A stretch of 64,000 bases of DNA from Bugulina stolonifera (taxonomy: Eukaryota > Bryozoa > Gymnolaemata > Cheilostomatida > Bugulidae), in assembly GCA_935421135.1 (NCBI GenBank), contig OW285188.1:5508733-5572732 (forward strand), read 5' to 3'. Each line of letters begins with the position of its first letter. The stretch's first letter is position 1. Position numbers and translations under genes: made by a program. Shown piece by piece: positions 23,641 through 35,492 of the stretch. Under the pieces are notes generated by a model. That model did not search any database. It was given only the letters and a program-made list of their open reading frames with translations, and was not told the DNA's origin.

Positions 23641-23990
23641 GCGACAGTTGCGGGGACATTCGTCTGCACGCACACCCGACAAGTGGGGACCAGTTTGACT
23701 TGCGGGGTCCGGCCCGGTCCCCACAACTGCAACAGGCTCAGTTGAAAGGAAATTTCATTCTGAGCAGATAGATACCTAGTTTTGGGTCGGTCCCCACAAT
23801 GACCATTTTTGATGCACACGCTTTTGCACAAATATTGGGGAGATAACAACAGTGCGCAGACGGTGTGTGCATAGGCATGTGCATGGCCTGGACCCCACAC
23901 TGTATGTCTTGAGTCAAGCAAAAACGCGGACCCCACTTTAATGACGGTTGGCAGGTGGCGGTCCCCACTTTGATAATCTCCTGCAGGTCT
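23641..23990. repeat. Left flank rich in GGTCCCCAC motifs
   Basis: The segment contains GCGGGGACAT, GTGGGGACC, CGGTCCCCACAA (twice), GGACCCCAC (twice) and GGTCCCCAC. The motif faces mainly the opposite way to the satellite at 25290-28320. 23642-23659 is an exact reverse complement of 30379-30396 on the other side of the satellite. Confidence 0.7.
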
Positions 23991-24094
23991 CTCTATTGCG
24001 CATGGAAATGCAGTTGCGGGTACCGCTTGACAGGAAGTGCTCTTGTATGTTAGAAGGAAAAAAACATCGTATTGACTGTGTGCATCTGTTACTT

Positions 24095-24420
24095 TCCATA
24101 AAAGTCATTGTGGGGACCGTTAACCGTTTATTGATATTATATTGAATGTGTGCATGTGACTCGTTATGTAAAGGTTCTTGTGGGGACCGCCTACTGTATA
24201 ATGATATTATATTGACTGCGTGCATGTGATGCTTTCAATAATGGTTATTGTGGGGACCATGAACAGTATAACTACATTGTATATTGGGACCTCTGTGTGC
24301 ATGTGATACATTGTGTTATAGTTCTTGTGGGGACCGCTTACTGTGTAGCTATGTTATATTGATTAAGGTGCATATGTTGCTATCAAAGAAGAGTTATTGT
24401 GGGGACCGCTAACACTTTCA
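24095..24420 (+). repeat. Diverged satellite units
   Basis: Four to five diverged units of the 70-bp satellite are visible, each with TTGTGGGGACC, a TATTATATTGA segment and GTGCATGTGA. They are separated from the main array by about 870 bp of other sequence. Confidence 0.8.
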
Positions 24421-25289
24421 GCCATGAGGACGAGTATACTCGCAGCTATGTTTTTCACAGGGCCCTGAGGAGGAGCATACTCGCAGTTGCAGTCTTTTAT
24501 TCATAACAGCAAAACTATTGGGTTTGTGGTATAAGTAAAGCAATATTTAGTGAGAGCATACTTTTTTTCGTTGACACATAATCTCCAGGATTCTAGTGCT
24601 AATACAAATGATTTAATTGGGTGATGAAAACAACTACATTAAATGTCTTCGGGAACTAAACTTCAGACCTAGGTCGATCTACAAAAATATTTTCGGGCAC
24701 ACACCTGTCACAGGGTCGTAAAGTCCTCATTTTCGCGCGAAGAAATCAGGTGTGCCGATGAGCTAAGAATGGTTTCGTCCGGCCAACCAAAATCGCAGGC
24801 CAATAGCCCTTCAGAGCTGAGCTGGACGGCTATCTTGTGATTTTTATTTGTGAAAACACCTATAGTATATCCTCTGTTTAGAGTAAAAATGGCCTCCTTC
24901 AATAGGTTTGATGCTGTCGGTTTGATTGATGAAATTATTGGCTGTGAGAGGCCAGAACTTGGTTCAAACACTCATCCAAGTATGTTTAGCTAATTTTGGC
25001 ATGATGTTAACTAAATTTTGATAGGAAATAGAGTACTTGCTTGGTAAATAATACTATTTTAGTATTGAGTTTTTAGCAGAATGATAAAAATAGGTTTCGC
25101 CTATCTCGCTGTCATCTAATGGCTATGCATGATGGCTCAGGTTTGTTTCTATTAATAGTTCTGCAGGTGTTAAGCTTCATTTTGATACATAATTTTTATA
25201 GGTACAGCGAGGATTAATGTGATTAAAATGTTGATGGAAAGTAGGAAAAATGGCCAAGACCACATAGCCTGCCACATAGGAACGCGCTG
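24421..25289. other. Unique island between satellite blocks, with candidate exon
   Basis: A short duplicated motif (GAGTATACTCGCAG and GAGCATACTCGCAG) sits at about 24432 and 24472. An ATG at 24889 in good context (TAAAAATGG) opens 30 codons (MASFNRFDAVGLIDEIIGCE) ending at a donor-like CCAA/GTATGT near 24979. This could be a first exon of an unidentified gene. No downstream exon is confirmed. Confidence 0.3.
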
Positions 25290-28200
25290 TGGACTCATGA
25301 TAGTATTAACCGTCTAACGACATTATACAGACTGTGTGCAAGTGATACTTTCGATAAAAGTACTTGTGGGGTCCACAAACCGTCTAACTATATTATAATT
25401 ATTGACTTTGTGAATATGACACTTTCTATAAGAGCACTCGTGGGGACCGCTACCTGTCAAACTATATTATATTGACTGTGTGCATGTGACACTTTCTATT
25501 AGAACACCTGTGGGGACCGCTAACTATATTATTTTGACTGTGTGCATGTGTCACTTTCTATAAGAGCACTTGTGGGGTCTGCTACCTGTCAAACTATATA
25601 ATATTGACTGTGTGCATGTGACACTTTCTATAAGAGTACTTGTGGGGACTGCTACCTGTCCAACTATATTATATTGACTGTGTGCATGTGACACTTTCTA
25701 TTAGAACACCTGTGGGGACCACTAACTATATTATATTGACTGTGTGCATGTGTCACTTTCTATAAGAGCACTTGTGGGGTCCGCTAACTATATTATATTG
25801 ACTGTGTGCATGTGTCACTTTCTATAAGAGCACTTGTGGGGACCGCTAACTATATTATATTGACTGTGTGCACGTGTCACTTTCTATAAGAGCACTTGTG
25901 GGGTCCGCTACCTGTCAAACTATACTATATTGACGGTGTGCATGTGTAACCTTCTATAAGAGTACTTGTGGGGTCCGCTACCTGTCAAACTATATTATAT
26001 TGACTGTGTGCATGTGACACTTTCTATAAGAGTACTTGTGGGGTCCGCTACCTGTCAAACTATATTATATTGACTGTGTGCATGTGACACTTTCTATTAG
26101 AACACCTGTGGGGACCGCTAACTATATTATATTGACTGTGTGCATGTGTCACTTTCTATAAGAACACTTGTGGGGTCCGCTACCTGTCAAACTGCATCAT
26201 ATTGGCTGTGTGCATGTGACACTTTCTATAACAGCACTTGTGGGGCCCGCTACCTGTCAAACTATATAATATTGACTGTGTACATGTGTCACTTTCTAAA
26301 AGAGTACTTGTGGGGACCGCTAGCAGTCCAAATATGTTATATTGGCTGCGTGTGTGTGATACTCCTATTGATGGTCATTGTGGGGACCACCATCCGACTA
26401 AAGTTATTGTATTCGCTGTGTGCATGACATGGTTTCTATGGCAGTACTTGTGAGGTCCGCTAGCAGTCTAACTATATTATATTGAGTGTGTGCATGTGTA
26501 ACTTTCTATAAAAGCGCTTGTGGGGTCCGCTACCTGTCTAACTATATTATATTGACTGTGTGCATGTGACACTTTCTATAAGAGCACTTGTGGGGCCCGC
26601 TACCTATCAAACTATATTATATCGACTGTGTGCATGTGTAACTTTCTATAAAAGCACTTGTGGGGTCCGCTACCTGTCAAACTATATTATATTGACTGTG
26701 TGCATGTGACACTTTCTATAAGAGCACCTGTGGGGTCCGCTACCTGTCAAACTATACTATATTGACTGTGTGCATGTGACACTTTCTATAAGAGCACTTG
26801 TGGGGACCGCTAACCGTCTAACTATATAATATTGACTGTGTACATGTGTCACTTTCTAAAAGAGTACTTGTGGGGACCGCTAGCAGTCCAACTATGTTAT
26901 ATTGGCTGCGTGTGTGTGATACTCCTATTGATGGTCATTGTGGGGACCACCATCCGACTAAAGTTATTGTATTCGCTGTGTGCATGACATGGTTTCTATG
27001 GCAGTACTTGTGAGGTCCGCTAGCAGTCTAACTATATTATATTGAGTGTGTGCATGTGTAACTTTCTATAAAAGCGCTTGTGGGGTCCGCTACCTGTCTA
27101 ACTATATTATATTGGCTGTGTGCGTGTGACACATTCTATTAGAGTACTTGTGGGGTCCGCTAACTATAATATTATATGGACTGTGTGCATGTGACACTTT
27201 CTATAAGTGCACTTGTGGGGTCCGCTACCTGTCAAACTATATTATATTAACTGTGTGCGTGTGACACTTTCTATTAGAGTACTTGTGGGGTCCGCTAACT
27301 ATAATATTATATGGACTTTGTGCATGGGTAACTTTCTATAAGAGCCCTTTTGGGGTCCGCTACCTGTCAAACTATATTATATTGACTGTGTGCGTGTATA
27401 ACTTTCTATAAGAGCACTTGTGGGGTCCGCTACCTGTCAACCTATATTATATTGACTGTGTGCATGTGTAACTTTCTATAAGAGTACTTGTGGGGACCAC
27501 TAGTACTTTAACTATATTATATTGACTGTGTGGATGTGATACTTTCTATAAGAGTACTTGCGGGGACCGCTAGCAGTCTAACTATATTATATTGAGTGTG
27601 TGCATGTGTAACTTTCTATAAAAACGCTTGTGGGGTCCGCTACCTGTCTAACTATATTATATTGACTGTGTGCATGTGACACTTTCTATAAGAGCACTTG
27701 TGGGGCCCGCTACCTATCAAACTATATTATATCGACTGTGTGCATGTGTAACTTTCTATAAGAGCACTTGTGGGGTCCGCTACCTGTCAAACTATATTAT
27801 ATTGACTGTGTGCATGTGACACTTTCTATAAGAGCACTTGTGGGGTCTGCTACCTGTCAAACTATACTATATTGACTGTGTGCATGTGACACTTTCTATA
27901 AGAGCACTTGTGGGGACCGCTAACCATCTAACTATATAATATTGACTGTGTACATGTGTCACTTTCTAAAAGAGTACTTGTGGGGACCGCTAGCAGTCCA
28001 ACTATGTTATATTGGCTGCGTGTGTGTGATACTCCTATTGATGGTCATTGTGGGGACCACCATCCGACTAAAGTTATTCTATTCGCTGTGTGCATGACAT
28101 GATTTCTATGGCAGTACTTGTGGGGTCCGCTAGCAGTCTAACTATATTATATTGACTGTGTGCATGTGATACTTTCTATAAGAGTACTTGCGGGGACCGC

Positions 28201-28320
28201 TAGCAGCCTAACTATATTATATTGAGTGTGTGCATGTGATACTCTCTATCAGAGCATTTGTGGGGACCACTCACAGTCCAGTTATGTCTTATTGACTGTA
28301 TGCTTAGAATACTTTATTTA
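25290..28320 (+). repeat. 70-bp satellite array (TGTGGGGACCGCT family)
   Basis: Tandem units of about 70 bp carry CTTGTGGGG(T/A)CCGCTA, ACTATATTATATTGACTG, TGTGCATGTGACACTTTCTA and TAAGAGCA. A 60-bp variant lacks TACCTGTCAA. The array spans about 3 kb, roughly 40 units. Diagnostic variants (GATGGTCATTGTGGGGACCA followed by CCATCCGACTAAAG) recur near 26370, 26930 and 28040, giving 560-bp and 1110-bp spacings, which is higher-order repeat structure. Open frames crossing it are repeat artefacts. Confidence 0.95.
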
Positions 28321-28553
28321 GTACAATCATGTAGTTATTGCAGGATCGTTTAGTGGTGAGTCATGTTATATATTTATATGATGTTCTCTTTCTCTTGCAG
28401 CATCTGGAGAGTGTTTAAGTTTTAGCATAACTTGTGTTTCATGTACGGAAGTTAGATTAGGCTTGAAAGTGGTCATGATATATCTAAATAAATTAGATGA
28501 TATTGCTCACACCTATACATTTTTTGTACGTGTATATGTCTATTAGTGATAAT
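28321..28553 (+). other. Satellite edge with a possible exon
   Basis: After a pyrimidine-rich TTCTCTTTCTCTTGCAG (to 28399) an open frame reads ASGECLSFSITCVSC and continues to a TAG near 28545. It is acceptor-like but unsupported by homology. It might pair with the candidate exon at 24889 across the satellite, in which case the array would be intronic. Confidence 0.25.
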
Positions 28554-28737
28554 GTATTTTTAGGCAAAGAAATTTAGGCCTACTTTTGAGCGGCAGGAGA
28601 CTTGTTTCAAGTCCATTAAAATGCCAGCCCCCAACTGTGGTTTGAATCCGAGGCGCCTATGATAGGTAGTAGCCTAGCACAGTGATTTGAAACAAGTCTC
28701 TGACCGCTCAAAAATAACTTTCCTTGCCTAAAAATAC
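28554..28737. repeat. Inverted repeat enclosing a tRNA-like B box
   Basis: Arms 28554-28610 and 28687-28737 are imperfect reverse complements (both contain GAGACTTGTTTCAA in one orientation). The loop region contains GGTTTGAATCC, a B-box match. This looks like a foldback of SINE-type sequence. A third related segment lies at about 28925-29035. Confidence 0.65.
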
Positions 28738-28879
28738 ATAATAATATATAAAAGATGGCCAAACACCCTAACATCTTATATATATACATGTACATAACAA
28801 GGTGGCCGTAGTAAGAGTGGTGTATTGAGTGAAGTCCGCTCAGGGCATGTCTATTGCTCACTGGTGAAGCTTCCTTTTT

Positions 28880-29035
28880 AAGGCTGTTTAGGTGGTGTAG
28901 TGGTGGCATGTTCTGTTCACTGCGCTGGCGATTCGGTTCCGTGGAGGCACCAGTCAGAGACTAAATTTTTATTGATTTTAAAAAGCTATCTCCGAATGCT
29001 CAAAGATAAAATTTTTTCCGTAAAAATGCATCATT
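28880..29035 (+). repeat. SINE-like tRNA-related sequence
   Basis: GGTGTAGTGGTGGCATG resembles an A box and GATTCGGTTCC a B box about 34 nt later. The following CAGTCAGAGACTAAATTTTT tail resembles the arms at 28554-28737, suggesting the same SINE family. Confidence 0.5.
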
Positions 29036-29989
29036 ATGTGCAGAAATGGCCACCCCCCCCCCCAACACCCTATCCTTGTGACGTAGTTTCATTAAGGTCA
29101 TGCTTATAACAATTAAAGGGAAGTGGGATAGGAGAGTGCCTATCCTTTTAACAAGAGGTCATGGGAAGAGAGCTTATATTGACCCTCTGGGAAACAGCCA
29201 GAATACCCACCAAAAATCCCTAAGTCATTTCCTTACCTAGCAACGCCATGCCATGCAAGGCTCATAGGCATTGAAGCAAATTGCAGAAAACTTCTCACAA
29301 ATCCAAAGGCCAGAGGGCATTCCTAGTACTAAAATTCCAAAATATGTTGCCACAATATCCCTGACAGGTGTGTAGACAAAAAGAATTTGCCACTGTTCGA
29401 ATATTTTAGTTAGAACCAGGACGTCCTGAAAACATTTGAACCCCAATTCTCAACCCGAAAACCCAAACTAATGTTTTTGAAACACCTTGTTTTTAACATT
29501 TATGGAATGCTTCTTTACCAGCAAAAGCTTTACAATGGGGTGAATTTTGCTCTGTCAAAACATAAACAAGCGCTACGGTTGTTGCAAAGTTGCTCGAGGC
29601 AAAGACTTTTCTCCCTATGGCCATGCAATGGTTAACAATACCTTGCCAAGACTTTATATTACCGTTGCAACCTTATGTTTGGTGAGCAACACAGCTTTAT
29701 GCTAAGTGATACAAGTGAAAAGGCTTGCCATAAGACTTGACATAACACTACATGTGTGTATATTTCTTCCCACTTGAAGGCTCCAGTCTCTGGCAACTAC
29801 CATGGCTGACAAGGATTCTTCATCCAATTCAACAATATTTTTCACCAACATCCAAGAAAGAGCTTTTTGAAAGACCACAATTTGGTCTTATACATGTAGA
29901 TAGGCTGGATTGCTGTTCTAGACCTTTCCAGGGTGCCTTGGCGACGCCCTGGACCCCTGGCATGTTTACTTTGCCATCCCTCTGGCAAT
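29036..29989. other. No gene recognised
   Basis: Mixed sequence without domains or repeat boundaries that I can support. Short ORFs on both strands look random. Confidence 0.45.
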
Positions 29990-30407
29990 TTTCTAGAAAC
30001 CCCTCTGAATTGTCTTCTCTTGGCGTGTGCATGACTACTTTTTGGGGACCATTTTGCACAAACACAGCTATGTGTGCAACTAGCGGACCCCGCTTTTATT
30101 CAGAAATGCAGATGGTTATGCGGTCCCCACTTTGTGGACTTCTAGCAGATGACACTTTTTGCACGGTGCCCGCAACTGTTATCTCATCTGCAAAATATTA
30201 TGAAAGTGCGTTGCCTGGACCCCACAACTGTTTTGAAGTATTGTGGCCACAATTACCAAAATGAAATTATATGAAAATGGTTTTCTTGGTTGGTGAAAAG
30301 TTGTCTTTTCAATGAGCCAATAAACAAGCTCCTAGCCCTTCTAGAAGTGGTGGTCCCCGGAATACGCACTTGGGTCAGATGTCCCCGCAACTGTCGTCTC
30401 ACCCGTA

Positions 30408-30410
<3 letters not shown>
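29990..30410. repeat. Right flank rich in GGTCCCC motifs
   Basis: It contains TTGGGGACC once and then GGACCCCGC, GCGGTCCCCAC, TGGACCCCACAAC, GTGGTCCCCGG and GTCCCCGCAACTG, mostly inverted relative to the satellite. 30379-30396 is the exact reverse complement of 23642-23659. An ORF of 170 codons crossing it has no recognised domain. Confidence 0.65.

Positions 30411-30438
<28 letters not shown>
30411..30438. repeat. (GT)n microsatellite
   Basis: A run of alternating GT directly after the right GGTCCCC-rich flank, mirroring the GT run left of the left flank. Confidence 0.95.
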
Positions 30439-30443
<5 letters not shown>

Positions 30444-30644
30444 CATATGATGAGTGCTTTATATATAGATTTGTAGTGCTGGGAACTACACGTACACTTG
30501 TGTAGACGTAGTGAACTGGCTTTGAATCTGATATTGTAACTGTGACTATCAGGTTGATGTAACACGACTTCTGTTTGCAGACAGACCATGTGGTAATATT
30601 GCATAGGATGTGACTTTATTGGACATGCGTGTACAGTAATGTAA

Positions 30645-30757
30645 ATAACATATACATATACCATATACATATACATATACCATGTACATATACCATGTAC
30701 ATATACATATACCATGTACATATACCATGTACATATACCATATACATATACCATGTA
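30645..30757. repeat. ATATACCATGTAC minisatellite
   Basis: Irregular array of 6- and 12-bp units (ACATATACCATGTACATATACC type). Minus-frame ORFs of MYMVY repeats across it are artefacts. Confidence 0.9.
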
Positions 30758-31147
30758 CATTGTAAGCAGGGTATTCCAGTTGTGCTGGTTACAGTAAAAT
30801 GGTAGACATATTTAATCTAAAATAGTAAGCGAAGAATATTAGAGTTAATCTATTCCATTTGGACGAGAAAGGGATATTGATCTGTACAACTCAGGTCTAC
30901 ATTCAGATGGTTCTTGCTAGTTAGGCTATAATGTACATGTACTTATTACAGTTATCTAGTAGGCAGCTGAGTGGCCACAATAGTTAATTTTGACTAATAA
31001 AATATTGAATCAAAAAAGTCTATGAAGTAGAAATACGTAGTATTCTGTAAATCATTGCAGCCCTAGTAATAATATAACAAAAGATTCTACCATGATTTGA
31101 ATCCAATCCTAAACATTAATTTGGTAACTACTGTATCTACAGTATAT

Positions 31148-31447
31148 ACTGACATAGTGCAGAATAATGGGGTTTAAATACACCCACCCCACCCATCACT
31201 CTAGCTCATTCTATCCTGTTGCTAACATGAACCTAGCAACTGTCTGCATCCTGATCATCCAAACATGTTGTAAACATGATATTTTATCAATGCTACTTAT
31301 CTATCGTTGCATTTGTTCTAATTAGGTGGGCACACTTACTTGTTTGTCTATTATCTACACATTTAAATAAAACCAATAATATTTGTGTTCACCTATGATC
31401 AGTAATTTAACTCCTGTTATCCTAGAAGTAAACAAGCGAGAGCAACC
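31148..31447 (+). promoter_or_regulatory. Upstream region of gene 2, shared with gene 1
   Basis: Homologous to 11524-11849 through several conserved blocks including ACCCACCCCACC, CTAGCAACTGTC, ACTTACTTGTTTGT and AATTTAACTCCTG. It likely contains the duplicated promoter and 5' UTR. No TATA box is assigned. Confidence 0.45.
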
Positions 31448-31589
31448 ATGTATATCGCAACTCATCACTTATGGCTGTTCCTACAATTTCTACAGCTCAC
31501 AGTTCAGCATAAATCTGCAGAGTTTGGTCTCCTCAGAGGTTTGGAGATTCGACCAGAATCAAGATGGTCTCCATATCTCTATGGAAAGG
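31448..31589 (+). CDS. Gene 2 exon 1: signal peptide and N-terminus
   Basis: The ATG at 31448 (CAACCATGT) opens a hydrophobic leader (HHLWLFLQFLQLTV), then AEFGLLRGLEIRPESRWSPYLYGK. The exon ends before GTAAGT at 31590 in phase 1, completing a Gly with the next exon. It is the paralog of 11850-11991, with about the same length. The product is predicted to enter the secretory pathway. Confidence 0.75.
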
Positions 31590-32024
31590 GTAAGTTCTCA
31601 AATTTTCTCCATAGACCTGATTGTAAACATATCAAGTTTGATTCATGACATGCTGAAATTAGTTCTAGAACATTCACTTAGAGACTAAAACCTTTCTATG
31701 GTTCTGATTGCATCAATCACTACAATAGTAAATAGTGATAGCAAAATATTGTAATAGTAATATACACATGTAGCTATGTATGTACAGTAATCTGCAAACA
31801 ATGCGCTATCTGTTTCAGCGTTTGACATGCCTGTATCTGCAGATAATCATGTTCTACAGATTGCACCTGCGTTTTACGTTGTAGTTTTAATTGATCTTGA
31901 GATTGAGGTTAGTTTTACCTCGTTTTTATATTTCACACTGAGAAGACCATTTTCTTCCATCTAAAACTACTTATAAGTAGGTACTAACAGGTGCATGTAT
32001 ATGAATTGTTTCTGCTACATTTAG

Positions 32025-32191
32025 GTGTGACACTCATATCAATATGTGGAAATCTATGTCTATCAGACCTAAGGTGTTCTGCTGCTATCTTTGATAAATC
32101 TCTGGAACAATGCCAACTTTCAACTTGTCCTCTTGACCTTTACTTTCTAAATAGAGGAACTGAACTGGTCTACATGGACATGGGAGAAGTG
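32025..32191 (+). CDS. Gene 2 exon 2: PAN/apple-like module
   Basis: The exon lies between GCTACATTTAG and GTAAGT, enters in phase 1 and leaves in phase 0. It encodes GVTLISICGNLCLSDLRC, AAIFDKSLEQCQLSTC and GTELVYMDMGEV. The spacing C-x3-C-x5-C ... C-x4-C with SAAIFD fits the core of a PAN/apple domain, a small disulphide-bonded module that binds proteins or carbohydrates. The exon-sized match is suggestive, not decisive. Confidence 0.65.
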
Positions 32192-32247
32192 GTAAGTGTT
32201 TTCATGTTATCTGGACCATGACCCTCCTGATTGAAGTATGGCACAGC

Positions 32248-32376
32248 AGCCACCTGCTAGCACTGTAGTCACCTGCTAGCACTGTAGTCATCTGTTAGCA
32301 CTGTAGTCACCTGCTAGCACTGTAGCCACCTGCTAGTGCTGTAGTCACCTGCTAGCACTGTAGTCACCTGTTAGGT
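32248..32376. repeat. 19-bp tandem repeat, about 7 copies
   Basis: Units of CACCTGCTAGCACTGTAGT with minor variants (CATCTGTTAG, CTAGTGCTG). Located just inside the intron after the PAN exon. Confidence 0.9.
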
Positions 32377-32629
32377 AAGACAGTGTACAATGTATAATCT
32401 GAAAAAACACAAACAGGACATGAGAAAATAATATACATGTAGCTGTAGCAGCTGAGATACAAGAATCAATATTTAAATAATGTACATTTACATGTACATG
32501 TGTTCCCTGCTGGTACATGTGCATGTATGTTGTGCATTTATATATTTTATAAAAGTTTGTCCTTGTCATATATGTATGAGCTAACATAGTATACATTCAT
32601 TAATGGCACCGGTTGGGTGATGAGCCTGG

Positions 32630-32795
32630 AGCAGTCGTGGCTTAGTGGTAAGGGCTCTGGACTTCCATATGGGCGTCCCAGATTCAATTTCTATAAGGGT
32701 CATTGGTGTTGTTAGGAAGGACATCCAACCTTATGATGCTTCTGTGCCACCTTAATTAAATTTGCCATCGGTGAAGCGCTTTCTCCACCACAAAT
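32630..32795 (+). repeat. tRNA-derived SINE
   Basis: TGGCTTAGTGGTAAGGG is a good A box and CAGATTCAATTTC a degraded B box at tRNA-like spacing. A non-tRNA body follows (GTTAGGAAGGACATCCAAC and a CGGTGAAGCGCTTTCTCC end). The pattern is that of a tRNA-headed SINE. Confidence 0.75.
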
Positions 32796-33269
32796 TAGAA
32801 AAAATGCTGATCTCTTAAGATCAATGCTTTCTTACCTGGTATTAATAGCGGGAAGTAAAATTGGTAAATTGGTAAGCTGGGTGATAAGTCTGATGTGGGG
32901 AAATAGAATTGTCCCATGCTGATATCCAAGACACTGTGCCTACATACAATGCAGTATAGTATAGTATATATACAGTCATGTAATACTGTATGTAAACCCC
33001 TCAAAGGAAAATCTAGTGCTAGGCGGTTTTGATTTGCACGTGCATTCAGTTTTTTTGCTGATTTTTCTAAAAAACTGAATGAAACCGAAGTTGTCTTCTC
33101 ACCCTCGGTTTAATTCAGTTATTTTAATTCATGAAAAAAACACCGAACCGAACCGGAAATTAAATACTCAATTTTGGGAGTTGTCACACCCTGCTTTAAG
33201 CTGTAATGGCGGCCATTTTTAGTTTTATCTAATAAATTGCAATTATTAAATGCCAATTATCGATAATAA

Positions 33270-34077
33270 TGTGATGGTACAGGACATTTGTATACGACCC
33301 CAACTCCCGGACGAAGCTCCACCGCACCCTAAGTGCCTAGTAGTTGTTACAGCGCTACTCACCTGACACTAACATTCTCACAATTAGTGCTCGTATACTT
33401 ACCTTTAACTGCATTGCATGTTCAAAGTACTTAATTACCGTCTATATACATGTCTCCATGTGTTTATGCTCATTCCTTATTCATGTATCTTACTATATGT
33501 TGTTGTACATAGTCACATGAATGTTACTAAGTCCTTTTTTATGCCTTTTATACCCATGTACAGAGGCCCGACCTCTCAGAATCCATTGATATTCATTTTG
33601 TACATGAATTGGACCATTATAAGCAACTTTTGTAGAACCCGACCTATTTTGGGTCGGCCGTCGGGCTTCCGGCGGCCATCTTGTTGCGCAACTTCCGGAC
33701 GACCACACGTCGTCTTTTCCCGACGTCACGTCGGCCGGAAGTCCTTATACTATATAAAGGGCACTGTTTTACTGTTCATTGTCTCAGTCTACACTTGGCT
33801 TTCAATAAAGACACATCTATACTTGATACAGGGACTTTCTCTTCCTTTTACTAGGTCATTCGCTTTGCGAACCGCCTACTAGGTTGAACTACTCTCTTTC
33901 ACTGTATAGTCTGAAGGTCGGACTTGAGATCAGATGGGTCGTCTTTGGTAGTATTTGGGCTACTGAGACCGCTCGATCTTTCATGTAATGCGAAGTCCTA
34001 TTACCACTCATAGGCACTTCATTTCTGGGTCGATAGTCGTCCAAGGACGACCGCACCAAATCACAGAAACCATTACA
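33270..34077 (+). mobile_element. Solo LTR of the element D family (plus)
   Basis: The 808-bp LTR starts TGTGATGG and ends CCATTACA, flanked by a perfect ATAA duplication (33266-33269, 34078-34081). It has TATATAAAGG at 33751, CAATAAAG at about 33803 (polyadenylation signal) and the family segment GACCTCTCAGAATCC. No internal sequence. An ORF across it (33418-33882) is LTR-derived. Confidence 0.9.
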
Positions 34078-34829
34078 ATAATATGCAAGTATAACAACTA
34101 AAATTGAGTGAAACTAAAGTAAATCATCTCTGGATGACAATGATGGCTGTGGCGAAGTCTTTATTCAAAGGATGACATCGAATTATGAGGATTGAAAGAT
34201 GCATAACATAAATTGACGTGTTCGTAATTTCAGCCATTACCGGAAATGGCCGCTATCTTTATTTTGTTCAATAATTTGCAATAATTAAATATTAACTATT
34301 TATAACAATATGCAAGTTTGACTACTAGAATCAAATGAAAACTACAGTAAACCGTTACTGGGTGACATTGATGGCTGCAGCTAAGTCTGTATTCCAAGGA
34401 TGGCGTCGAATTATAAGGATTAAAAGAAGCTCTAAAATGGCAGCCATTTTCATTTAACAATTATTAAACATTTATTATTTATAATAATATGCAATCGCAG
34501 TGGCGGATCCAAGAAAGGAGAGAGGGTGGTGCAAAATAGATAGCTGGGGCTTTTTTGAAGGTAAAACTTCAATTTTCGTGTGCGGTGTGCTTTGTACTCC
34601 GTTACACTGCATCACAGCGTCCCTTCCAGCTGGGGGTTTGGGAGCACTGTAAGGCCCACAACGGGGTCCGGGGCAGCACCCCGGCCGCCAAGCAAAATCC
34701 TTGCATCTGTGGGTCCAGGAGGGCCTGCGAGCCAATTCTGTTCATTCAGTTGAATGAGTTTGTGGCAAGTTGAGTTAAGTTGAATAGTTGTAACTAAGCT
34801 ATAATTGTTTTGCAAATATGAAAACATAT

Positions 34830-35492
34830 TGTGATGGTACGCCCAGTCGTATCTTACATCTGACACTCATTATTGCGTGCATACATGTATATATCTGCTT
34901 GTACTTTACTCTTATATTGTTATATATGATTGTATGATTATATCTAAGTCTTTTAATGCCTTTTATACCCATGTACAGAGGCCCGACCTCTCAGAATCCA
35001 TTGATATTCATTTTGTACATGAATTGGACCATTATAAGCAACTTTTGTAGAACCCGACCTATTTTGGGTCGGCCGTCGGGCTTCCGGCGGCCATCTTGTT
35101 GCGCAACTTCCGGACGACCACACGTCGTCTTTTCCCGACGTCATGTCGGCCGGAAGTCCTTATACTATATAAAGGGCACTGTTTTACTGTTCATTGTCTC
35201 AGTCTACGCTTGGCTTTCAATAAAGACACATCTATACTTGATACAGGGACTTTCTCTTCCTTTTACTAGGTCATTCGCTCTGCGAACCGCCTACTAGGTT
35301 GAATTACTCTCTTTCACTGTATAGTCTGAAGGTCGGACTTGAGATCAGATGGGTCGTCTTTGGTAGTATTTGGGCTACTGAGACCGCTCGATCTTTCATG
35401 TAATGCGAAGTCCTATTACCACTCATAGGCACTTCATTTCTGGGTCGATAGTCGTCCAAGGACGACCGCACCAAAACACAGAAACCATTACA
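34830..35492 (+). mobile_element. Solo LTR of the element D family (plus), recent sister of 33270
   Basis: Starts TGTGATGG, ends CCATTACA, flanked by ATAT (34826-34829, 35493-35496). Its 3' 550 bp is almost identical to the LTR at 33270-34077, while the first 120 bp differ. TATATAAAGG begins near 35166 and AATAAA at 35219. Confidence 0.9.

Noticed and set aside
23485..24225. Several ORFs on both strands around the GT run and GGTCCCC flank
   Set aside because: Low-complexity and repeat-derived; frames end at repeat boundaries and show no domain.
23201..28320. CRISPR-like array
   Set aside because: The repeats are contiguous tandem units without unique spacers, in a eukaryotic setting.
29752..30264. 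170-codon plus-strand ORF
   Set aside because: Crosses the GGTCCCC repeat flank, has random-looking composition, and shows no family motif or splice context.
33418..35297. Two similar ORFs (154 and 113 codons) with identical C-terminal parts
   Set aside because: They lie inside duplicated solo LTRs and differ where the LTRs differ, so they are LTR sequence and not a gene family.
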